A DNA stretch of 64,000 nt from an uncultured Bacteroidales bacterium (GTDB taxonomy: Bacteria; Bacteroidota; Bacteroidia; Bacteroidales; UBA932): assembly GCA_905235445.1 (NCBI GenBank), contig CAJOLJ010000002.1, positions 102,911-166,910 of the forward strand, written 5' to 3'. The notes under the pieces are model-generated. The model searched no databases. It saw only the letters and a program-made list of their open reading frames with translations, and had not been told where the DNA came from. Below, one piece after another: positions 48,402 through 56,358 of the stretch. How positions within the stretch are numbered: position 1 is the first letter of the stretch; the number at the start of each line of letters is the position of its first letter. A program made the position numbers and the translations under genes.

Positions 48402-49409
48402 ATGAAAAGAATCCTGCATTTCATTATCGCCGGGGCCCTACTATGTTTCCTGCTGTCTTCCTGCACCAAGGGAGAAGCGTGGGTCAAAGTTGAAGGTAAC
48501 AAGTTCATCGGTCCTGACGGGAAAGAACTTATTTTCAGAGGACTGTGTTTTTCGGATCCTGTCAAGCTGGTCCGGGAGGGACAGTGGAACGAACGCTATT
48601 TCGAAGAGGCTGCAGCCTGGGGTGCCAATGTGGTGCGCTTCGCCGTGCACCCTTCCAACATAAACTCCTATGGTTGGGACGAAACTTTCCTGGCCATGGA
48701 CCAGGGCATAGAATGGGCCAAGAAGCACGGTCTGTACGTCATCATGGACTGGCACTCCATCGGTAACCTGAAGGACGGACGTTACACTTCCCCCATGTAC
48801 GATACCACTCTGGAGGAGACCCTCAAGTTCTGGAGCACCGTGGCTGAGCGTTACCGGGGCGAACCTACGGTTGCCCTGTATGAGCTTTTCAACGAGCCCA
48901 CCGTCTCGGGTCCCGAACTGGGTTCCTGCACATGGAGTGAATGGAAGGAACTGCTGGAAAGCATTATCGATGTCATCAGGGAGCATAACCCCAAAGCCAT
49001 ATGCCTGTGCGCAGGTTTCAACTGGGCCTATGACCTGACCCCCGTTGCCGCAGAGCCCATCGACCGTCCCAACGTGGCCTACGTCTCGCATCCCTATCCC
49101 ATGAAGAGGGAGCAGCCTTGGGAAGGACAGTGGGAGAAGGATTTCGGCTATGTCGCAGACACCTATCCCGTCATCTGCACCGAGATAGGGTTCTGCCTGG
49201 AGGATGAGCCAGGGGCTCACATCCCCGTAATGTCCACCGACATCTACGGGGAGCACATCACGAAGTACTTCGAGAAGAAAGGCATTTCCTTCACTGTTTG
49301 GTGCTTCGATACGGCCTGGGCCCCCATGCTCATAAGCGACTGGGACTTCACCCCGACTACGCAGGGACGTTTCTTCAAGTCCTATCTTCAGTCAAAGGTA
49401 TCCCGCTAG
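48402..49409 (+). CDS. GH5-family glycoside hydrolase (endoglucanase-like), lipoprotein
   Basis: Lipobox CFLLSSC; GLYVIMDWHSIGN, VALYELFNEPTVSG, YPVICTEIGFC. Confidence 0.9.
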   Translation: MKRILHFIIAGALLCFLLSSCTKGEAWVKVEGNKFIGPDGKELIFRGLCFSDPVKLVREGQWNERYFEEAAAWGANVVRFAVHPSNINSYGWDETFLAMDQGIEWAKKHGLYVIMDWHSIGNLKDGRYTSPMYDTTLEETLKFWSTVAERYRGEPTVALYELFNEPTVSGPELGSCTWSEWKELLESIIDVIREHNPKAICLCAGFNWAYDLTPVAAEPIDRPNVAYVSHPYPMKREQPWEGQWEKDFGYVADTYPVICTEIGFCLEDEPGAHIPVMSTDIYGEHITKYFEKKGISFTVWCFDTAWAPMLISDWDFTPTTQGRFFKSYLQSKVSR

Positions 49410-49504
49410 GTCGGGAGGGGCTTTGACACAAGCAGGCCCCACAGCGTGAAATAATCCTTTCGTTCCATATGCCAAGGGGATTATTCACGGATTAAGCTTA
49501 AATG

Positions 49505-49545
49505 GAATCGCCCGCAGAGGAAGTGCTCCCCTGCGGGCTTTCTTA
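49505..49545. terminator. Terminator-like hairpin between convergent GH5 and TPR-LuxR genes
   Basis: GCCCGCAGAGG-aagtgct-CCCCTGCGGGC then tttctt; one mismatch. Confidence 0.6.
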
Positions 49546-49584
49546 TTTCTGGTGTGGAATGGTGAATGTCGTGGAATTCAATGG

Positions 49585-50799
49585 CTACAGCAGTCCCATG
49601 TCTTTTGCCATAGAGATGAGTTCGGCCGTATTGGACACGTCGAATTTTGCAATTATCTTCTTCCGGTACCACCTGATGGTCTCGTTGCTAAGCCCTAGGG
49701 CCCGGGCTATGTCAGGGGCGGTATAGCCCTTGGACAGGAGGTCCAGAATCTCTCTCTCCCGTGAGGAAAGTTGTATGTCGCAAGGAGTGGTGGGCTTTAT
49801 CTCCCGGATAGTCTCTTCCATAACGGCAGCCGTTTCGGCTTGTTCCTTGCGGGTTCGCCTTAGCATGCGGGACAGGATCAGCACCGCCACTGACATTAGG
49901 AGCAGCACAGTGAGGGTGGCTATCATCCAGGACAGCATCCTACGCTGCTGTCCCAGTACGATGGACATGTATTCATAGTTCTCCTTCGTGAATTCAAGTT
50001 CCTCCTTGCCGTGGGCGGAATAGTACTCGTCGGCGGCTTGTAGATATCTGAGTGCCCTGCTGGTTTTCCCCTGTTCCATGTACATGCGTCCCAGACCCTT
50101 TCGGGCATTCGCCGTAAGGAGGGAATCTCCTGCGGCAAGGGCATAATCCTCGGACTTGCGGTACGCTTCCCTGGCCTTCTTCATGTCTCCCTCTGAAACG
50201 TACGTCTCACCGATGTTATAGAACAGGATGGAATTGCTCTCGTTCCAACCGTACTTGTCGAAAATCGCACTAGCCTTGGAATAATAGTCCATCGCCCTGG
50301 GAATGGAGTCCATCAGGTTGTAGACATTCCCGATGGATCCGTACAGGACTGAGAGTTGGTCATCTATCTGCAGTTGGGAGTAACCCTGCGGACTGGTTGG
50401 GGAAACCGCTCCACCGGCCATCTGCTCCACGCACTCCATCGACAGACGATAATAGACCAGGGCACTGTCAAAACTCTCCCTGGCATAGAAATGCTGGCCA
50501 ATGTAACGGTATGCATCCGCATTTGCGAAAACCCAATTCTTCCTTCTGCTTATCTCCAGTGCCTGCCTGGCGTAGAACATGCTCTTTTCCGGATTGAGAA
50601 CGCTGTAACCCAGCATAAGGTCACGATAGGCCAAGTTCAGTCCCATCAATTCCTCATCGGAAGCATTGTCTATTGCGTCTGGAGTCCACTTGGCCACTGC
50701 CCTCTCGAGGGAATCAACGTTATGACCCCTATGGTCATTGTATCCAAGGGCAGCGACCTCGACACCGAGTATGAAAATAAGTAGAAGTGTTTTTCTCAT
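49585..50799 (-). CDS. TPR-containing membrane protein with C-terminal LuxR-type HTH
   Basis: Signal peptide, TPR repeats, TM segment (MIATLTVLLLMSVAVLIL), HTH LSSREREILDLLSKGYTAPDIARALGLSNETIRWYRKKIIAKFDVSNTAELISMAKDMGLL. Confidence 0.9.
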   Translation of the reverse strand: MRKTLLLIFILGVEVAALGYNDHRGHNVDSLERAVAKWTPDAIDNASDEELMGLNLAYRDLMLGYSVLNPEKSMFYARQALEISRRKNWVFANADAYRYIGQHFYARESFDSALVYYRLSMECVEQMAGGAVSPTSPQGYSQLQIDDQLSVLYGSIGNVYNLMDSIPRAMDYYSKASAIFDKYGWNESNSILFYNIGETYVSEGDMKKAREAYRKSEDYALAAGDSLLTANARKGLGRMYMEQGKTSRALRYLQAADEYYSAHGKEELEFTKENYEYMSIVLGQQRRMLSWMIATLTVLLLMSVAVLILSRMLRRTRKEQAETAAVMEETIREIKPTTPCDIQLSSREREILDLLSKGYTAPDIARALGLSNETIRWYRKKIIAKFDVSNTAELISMAKDMGLL

Positions 50800-50860
50800 G
50801 ACACAAAAATAACAACAATCTCATTGTGCACATCATTTGCCTATTAAATTTTAAGTATTT

Positions 50861-50900
50861 ACCACCCTTAAGGGGTGTTTCACCACCCTTTTGCGTGGTG
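50861..50900. promoter_or_regulatory. Operator-like repeats between divergent LuxR genes
   Basis: ACCACCCTT at 50861 and 50882 (21-bp phase); palindrome CCCTTAAGGG and hairpin CACCAC-N8-GTGGTG. Confidence 0.5.
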
Positions 50901-50947
50901 TTTTTCAGTTCGGAATGAGCGAAATTTGCAAAACCAATGATTATGAA

Positions 50948-51142
50948 ATGACCACTTTGACACCGCAGGAATTAAGCATCGTCCGTCTCATTGCCCAGGG
51001 GGCGAAGACTCCCGATATCGCAAAAGAGATGGACCTGAAGCCGGAGACCGTAAAATGGTATAGGAAAAGGATACTGGATAAATTCCAGGCATCCACTTCC
51101 GCTGAAGTGGTACGCAAGGCTATCGAACAAAAAATTCTTTAA
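50948..51142 (+). CDS. Orphan LuxR-type HTH protein
   Basis: MTTLTPQELSIVRLIAQGAKTPDIAKEMDLKPETVKWYRKRILDKFQASTSAEVVRKAIEQKIL. Confidence 0.85.
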   Translation: MTTLTPQELSIVRLIAQGAKTPDIAKEMDLKPETVKWYRKRILDKFQASTSAEVVRKAIEQKIL

Positions 51143-51151
51143 AAAACGACA

Positions 51152-52540
51152 ATGATGAAAAGGACCTGTTATTTAGTAGTTGCTTTGCTGCTGCTAGGCG
51201 GCAGTGCCGCAAGTGCGCAGAGCATCCTTGGAAGGCTCGCAGAAAGGGCAAAGAATGCCGCCGAAAACAATGTCGGAAATAAGATAGAGAAAGGGATGAA
51301 CGATATCCTGGACGGCAAGCTGGGAAAGAAAAACGGCAAGGACAAAAAGACGGATAACAAGACGGAAGTAAAGGGGAGCGCCGAGGGGTGGACCTGTCCC
51401 GAGTGCGGAAAGGAAGGGAACACCGGTAAATTCTGCGAAGACTGCGGTGCCAAGAATCCTCTATCCGAGCCTTCGGCCAAGCCCGCTCCCAAGAAGGAAG
51501 TGCCAACCGCCTATGCCAAGAGCGATTTTGTCCCGGGGGACGAGATTTTCTTCGAGGATGATTTCGCCAATGAAAAGTTGGGAGAGTTCCCCTCGAGGTG
51601 GGACCTCATAGAGGGTTATGCGGAAATCGTGTCCCTCGCCTCACGCAAGGCGCTCGGCTTCACCGACGACGGGCATGGAATTGTCATCCCCTTAATGAAA
51701 GAGCAGCGTGCATTCCTGCCCGATGTCTTCACGCTGGAATATGACCTGTTCCTGGAAGAGCCTCTCGAGGGAGGGGAAAGTGACGACGTCTTGAATCTCG
51801 TTTTCGCAAACGATGAACTCATTGGCTGGAATTCCCACGAATGCGGCGAGATAACCTTCTATTACCGGGAGGATGGGTCTTCCACGATTAAGTGGTATTT
51901 TCAGAAGCCGGATGCTTCAGCAACTGTTGATGGTGGGAAGGACTTGGGGCTGAACCCGGGACTCTCAGACTACAATGACAAGGACAATCCGCTCATCCCC
52001 GGAGAGTGGAACCACTTTGCCTTTTCATTCAACAAACGAGCCTTCAAGGGTTACATTAACGGCATGCGCATAATCAACATTCCCATCGCCATGGCTCCGA
52101 AGTCTTTGTGGTTCGCCCACGATGGGGCCAGCAAGTACGGTACGGTCTCCAACGTCCGTTTGGCAAAAGGAGCGGTTCCGCTCTATGACCGCCTGACATC
52201 CGAAGGGAAGATTGTAACCTACGCCATCACCTTCGAGACTGGCAAGGCTGACCTCAAGCCGGAATCAAAGGTTGAAATTGCCCGCATTGCCAAACTCATG
52301 CAGGAGAACCCCTCGCTGGAATTCGAGGTGCAGGGACACTGCGATGCCACGGGGTCAGACTCCGTGAACGACCCCCTCTCGCAAAAACGTGCCGAGGCCA
52401 TAGTGGCGGCTCTGGTTGAAGAGGGCATCGCCTCAGCCCGCCTAACCCCCGTTGGCAAGGGCTCCCACCAGCCAATCGAGACCAACAGCACGGAGGAGGG
52501 CCGGGCAAAGAACCGCAGGGTCGAATTCCATAAGAAATAG
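51152..52540 (+). CDS. Secreted OmpA-family protein with zinc-ribbon-like motif
   Basis: Signal peptide; WTCPECGKEGNTGKFCEDCGAKNP; C-terminal OmpA/MotB (VQGHCDATGSDSVNDPLSQKRAEAIVAALVEEGIASARLTPVGKG...GRAKNRRVEF). Confidence 0.9.
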   Translation: MMKRTCYLVVALLLLGGSAASAQSILGRLAERAKNAAENNVGNKIEKGMNDILDGKLGKKNGKDKKTDNKTEVKGSAEGWTCPECGKEGNTGKFCEDCGAKNPLSEPSAKPAPKKEVPTAYAKSDFVPGDEIFFEDDFANEKLGEFPSRWDLIEGYAEIVSLASRKALGFTDDGHGIVIPLMKEQRAFLPDVFTLEYDLFLEEPLEGGESDDVLNLVFANDELIGWNSHECGEITFYYREDGSSTIKWYFQKPDASATVDGGKDLGLNPGLSDYNDKDNPLIPGEWNHFAFSFNKRAFKGYINGMRIINIPIAMAPKSLWFAHDGASKYGTVSNVRLAKGAVPLYDRLTSEGKIVTYAITFETGKADLKPESKVEIARIAKLMQENPSLEFEVQGHCDATGSDSVNDPLSQKRAEAIVAALVEEGIASARLTPVGKGSHQPIETNSTEEGRAKNRRVEFHKK

Positions 52541-52623
52541 TCCTCGCCAGCATTTAAGAGGGCCTCTCTCCGGAACATTGCTGCTAGAATGGCGGGAGGC
52601 ATCCAGCCACAAGGGGCAAGTCC

Positions 52624-52670
52624 CGAAATCCGGGACGGGAAGGTTGAACCTTTTCCCGTCCCGGATTTCG
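52624..52670. repeat. Long near-perfect inverted repeat
   Basis: CGAAATCCGGGACGGGAAGGTT-G-AACCTTTTCCCGTCCCGGATTTCG: perfect apart from a 2-nt bulge. Confidence 0.85.
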
Positions 52671-52790
52671 TTCCTGTCCCACCGGTGAGTGTGAACAGAA
52701 ATGGGCATTACGGAAGCTGCCCCAAAACACTGGGGTGGAAAAATGCTGCATGGTCTTTGCAGTAACTTGAACGGAACAAATCACTTTGCA

Positions 52791-53717
52791 ATGAAAAACA
52801 TCCTGACTACCCTGCTTATTCCTATCCTTGTCCTTTGCGGGCTCCTTGGTTCACCCCTCTCCTTTGCTTCTGAAAGGCCCGACCAAGTCATCGCCAAGTC
52901 CTATGACTGCCGCGGCTTCAAGGGACTCGACATCTCATATGCCTATGACGTCGCCCTCTCCAAGGGAAGCTACAAAGTGGAGCTCGAGGTTCCTTCTTTC
53001 CTTGAGCCCTATGTGATAGTCAACGTCCACAACGGTGTCCTGTACATCGGGATGGAGAGTCTTCCCAAGTCCGTCCAGAGGCTTCTCCGAAAAGGGGACA
53101 CCTGGGTCAAGGCCTATGTCAGGATGCCGTCAATCTCCAATCTCACCCTCTCGGGAGCCACTTCGCTAAAGGGCCTGGATGATTTCAAGACGTCGGGGAC
53201 ATTCCGCATGGAACTGGGCGGAGCCTCCAAGATCAAGGACCTGCGCATCACCGGGGAAGAACTGGACCTCAGGATGTCCGGGGCCAGCGAGATGCCATCC
53301 TTTGTGGGCGTTTTCGATTTTGCCCACATCCGTAGTTCAGGATCAAGCAAGGCATCCCTCAGCCTTGACTCCCTTGAGGCGGACATGAACCTGAGCGGTT
53401 CCTCCGACATATCCCTTGTGACCGAGCTTGACTATCTCGGCATAGATGCCTCAGGAGCTGCCAAGGCCAGGCTAAGCGGAAAATACAAGAAAGTGAAGTT
53501 CAACGGTTCCGGGGCCGTGTACCTATACGCAGAGGATGCCCCGACAAGGGACTATGCAATAAAATTATCGGGAGCCTCGAACGCCAGGATACAGGTAACC
53601 AAGTCCATGAAGGTGGAACTGTCCGGTGCCTCCACCTGCAGGTACAAAGCCCCCGAGAACGTAAAAGTCCTATCCGAGCACATAAGCAAAGGTTCCGAAC
53701 TGCGTAAACTCCAGTAG
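52791..53717 (+). CDS. GIN-domain (DUF2807) secreted protein
   Basis: Signal peptide at 52791; FKGLDISYAYDVALSKGSYKVELEVPSFLEPYVIVNVHNGVLYIGME; repetitive LSGAT/MSGAS/LSGSS beta-helix rungs. Confidence 0.9.
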   Translation: MKNILTTLLIPILVLCGLLGSPLSFASERPDQVIAKSYDCRGFKGLDISYAYDVALSKGSYKVELEVPSFLEPYVIVNVHNGVLYIGMESLPKSVQRLLRKGDTWVKAYVRMPSISNLTLSGATSLKGLDDFKTSGTFRMELGGASKIKDLRITGEELDLRMSGASEMPSFVGVFDFAHIRSSGSSKASLSLDSLEADMNLSGSSDISLVTELDYLGIDASGAAKARLSGKYKKVKFNGSGAVYLYAEDAPTRDYAIKLSGASNARIQVTKSMKVELSGASTCRYKAPENVKVLSEHISKGSELRKLQ

Positions 53718-53821
53718 GAGAACCAATAGACCTACTGCCCAAAAGAAAAGGAACAGACAGGAAACGCCCCCTCCTCTCCCCTTTTTTTTGAACGGAAAAC
53801 CGTATGTATCCCGCACGGCAG

Positions 53822-54241
53822 CTAGAAGAGTTTCAGATCCCCCGTCACCTTGTCTATCTCGGCACTGTTCCAAGGTCCGATTCCAAGGCATGTCACCGTC
53901 CTGTGTCCATGGAACTCAGTGAGGCCGGAGTCAACTATGAGAGCGCAGGGTATACCCGCTTCCTGGCACTTGGCCTCCAAAGAGAGAAGTTCCTCCTCAG
54001 AGTCGACACGTAGGCAGATCTTCGTGAAGACACCCCCCAGCCACTGTCCAAGGACACTGTCCTCCTGGAAAGATACGCTGTAGGACGTAATGCCCCCACC
54101 CTCCTCTACGGAGGGAGTTTTCGTTATGTCGAAGAAACGAAGCAAGGCCCCCATCGAGGCATGGGCACCCTGGGCTATCATCTTTCCCTTTCTCATGCCC
54201 AGGTCGCTTCGCATGACTATCACCTGTTTTACCTGTTCCAT
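53822..54241 (-). CDS. Peptidyl-tRNA hydrolase, Pth2 type
   Basis: QVIVMRSDLGMRKGKMIAQGAHASMGAL ... KICLRVDSEEELLSLEAKCQEAGIPCALIVDSGLTEFHGHRTVTCLGIGPWNSAEIDKVTGDLKLF. Confidence 0.92.
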   Translation of the reverse strand: MEQVKQVIVMRSDLGMRKGKMIAQGAHASMGALLRFFDITKTPSVEEGGGITSYSVSFQEDSVLGQWLGGVFTKICLRVDSEEELLSLEAKCQEAGIPCALIVDSGLTEFHGHRTVTCLGIGPWNSAEIDKVTGDLKLF

Positions 54242-54274
54242 GATTGATTGTTGAGAGTCTATAGAATGTGGTGA

Positions 54275-55333
54275 TTACTTGAGAAGTGATATGGCCTTTT
54301 CGATGTCCTCCTTCCTCAGTCCCACCCCGGAATCAGTCTTGACGGCCCTGAAGTCATCCACATCGAAAGGAGTGAACGTGACGTAGCGATGGCTTCCTCC
54401 CCCGCTGGAAGAGAGGAAAGTCCCTATGGCCTCCTTGACCCCCATGGACGGAAGAGTGCAACCAATGACGGGAAGTCCCGACAGGATGGGCATGGCCCTG
54501 GCTTCCTCCAAGGACAGGGGGCAGCCAAGAAGGACTATGCGGGCCCCGGTCCTTTCGCAGAAGGACCCCAGCATCTCTTTAGCCCCGACAAACCTCTCTC
54601 CTCCATAATGACAGAGCACCCCCTCAATACTTAGGAACGCAAGCGCTCCCTCTCCGATGCCTTCCCCGGAAGAGGAGTCACCCCGGGCCCCTCTGACCTG
54701 TTCTTCTATCTTTGCCTTCAGTTCATAAAAAGAAATCGGGGCATAGTCATTATTGTCCACTCCCACGTCATACTGCAGGGGGAAAAGCATCTTGAGCCTT
54801 GGGTGGTCCAGCCCCGTCTTTGACAGGGGACCGCTGTGGACATGGCCGTAAAGCTGCCAGGTATCCCTGTACGCCCCTCCGTAGCAGAGGAAGGGATAGT
54901 GATTGAGGTATATTGCCTGAGAGCCTATCTTTATTGACATCTGCTGAGCCACACCCCCGAACCTGGCCATTACGCTTTGACGAAGGAACTTGAGGTCATG
55001 GTTGCCCACTATGAGGATAATCTTTCCGGTGAGGCGGTCCAGTATGCTTGTCCACTGGGCGCCCCCTCCGCTACCGAAATCCCCCAGATGGAAAACCACC
55101 CCGCCGGAGGGGACCTTCTCCCTCCAGCGGCGGATAAGTTCCTCGTTCATGTCCTCGGCATCCCTGAAAGGGCGGCCACAGAACTTTATTATGTTTTGGT
55201 GGTGGAAATGAGTGTCCGACGTGAAGAACACTTTCCCGGGGTCGAAGCCTGACGCCAGGGAATATGTTTCATACCTGGAAGTCAGAGTAAATTCTTCCAT
55301 ATCATCAATATCTTGGTCTTTAGTTGTTTTCAT
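54275..55333 (-). CDS. Calcineurin-like metallophosphoesterase with C-terminal HAD-like domain
   Basis: FFTSDTHFHHQNIIKFCGRPF, VFHLGDFGSGG, IILIVGNHDLKFL; C-terminal LAFLSIEGVLCHYGGERFVGAKEMLGSFCERTGARIVLLGC resembles HAD_SAK domains but lacks the DxD nucleophile motif. Confidence 0.88.
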   Translation of the reverse strand: MKTTKDQDIDDMEEFTLTSRYETYSLASGFDPGKVFFTSDTHFHHQNIIKFCGRPFRDAEDMNEELIRRWREKVPSGGVVFHLGDFGSGGGAQWTSILDRLTGKIILIVGNHDLKFLRQSVMARFGGVAQQMSIKIGSQAIYLNHYPFLCYGGAYRDTWQLYGHVHSGPLSKTGLDHPRLKMLFPLQYDVGVDNNDYAPISFYELKAKIEEQVRGARGDSSSGEGIGEGALAFLSIEGVLCHYGGERFVGAKEMLGSFCERTGARIVLLGCPLSLEEARAMPILSGLPVIGCTLPSMGVKEAIGTFLSSSGGGSHRYVTFTPFDVDDFRAVKTDSGVGLRKEDIEKAISLLK

Positions 55334-56114
55334 GACAATCATCGTCCCACATGACCTTCAGTTCCATTATGTCCAACATGCTGAATGCGGTGTCCTGGAT
55401 GACAGAGTACCAGCTGCTGTGGAAATGTCCGTAGAACCATTTGCCCAGCGGGTGCCCGTCATCCTTCAGGGTACGGAACAGACGGTCCATCACTTCCCTT
55501 TCCCTCCTGCAGTCCTCAATCAAAGTGCTGTCATACATCGCCCACTCCTGAAGTCCCACGTGGGAATCCTTCTCGCAGAAGGACGGGGCCGTGTGAGTCA
55601 CCACCGAATCCACTTCGTACTTATCCTTGATGGCGGCAAGTGCATCGGCATCGTAGCAGGGGGCCTCGTCCGGCCAGTACAGGGGCCGGTGGGACTTCTT
55701 CATCTCATTCTTGCGGTAGTTCCTGTCTATGCTGGTAGCTCCTCCCACGAGCAGTATGGTATGGCCGCATGAGCGCACTATGGTGTAGTCCGGCACTGTC
55801 CTGAACCTCCCGTGGGACATCTTACTTTCCCTGAAATAACTCGGGTCATCATGGTTGCCCCTCAACATGACAATCCAGTTGTTCGCCGCAGACAGGCGCC
55901 TGGCCACTTTCCTATAAATGATATCCTCATAATAGGCCTGCTTTCCGAAACCGAAGCCGCAGTCACCTGCCACTATGACCAGGGTGTCCTTCATCCCGTA
56001 CTGGATGCAGACCTTGTGCACCAGGGAGATAAAGGAGCCGTGTATGTCTCCGCAAACGACCACCTGGCGGGCCGAAGGGTAAGTGAGTGCCTCCATCATA
56101 TCAGTGTGTTTCAA
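55320..56114 (-). CDS. Calcineurin-like metallophosphoesterase
   Basis: VVVCGDIHGSFISLVHKV, LVIVAGDCGFGFGK, WIVMLRGNHDDPSYF; overlaps the start of the downstream gene. Confidence 0.9.
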   Translation of the reverse strand: MKHTDMMEALTYPSARQVVVCGDIHGSFISLVHKVCIQYGMKDTLVIVAGDCGFGFGKQAYYEDIIYRKVARRLSAANNWIVMLRGNHDDPSYFRESKMSHGRFRTVPDYTIVRSCGHTILLVGGATSIDRNYRKNEMKKSHRPLYWPDEAPCYDADALAAIKDKYEVDSVVTHTAPSFCEKDSHVGLQEWAMYDSTLIEDCRREREVMDRLFRTLKDDGHPLGKWFYGHFHSSWYSVIQDTAFSMLDIMELKVMWDDDCHENN

Positions 56115-56358
56115 TGGTTCAATAATATCTTAAGTATAAGTCCATTTCATGGTACTTGCAAAGTTACGCAGTGCCAAACCATCCTGCAAACAATTGCAAG
56201 TCTCAAAAAAAGATGGATTCAGAAGGCTGCAATGCGTTTTATCTCACTGAGGGATGGCCTAAGAAAAAAAGAAATGGTATATTTGTGGGGGCATGTATTT
56301 CAAGCCCCTTACCCACACATTATCACACCGTAAAACAAGAATAACCTTTTTACCCGTC

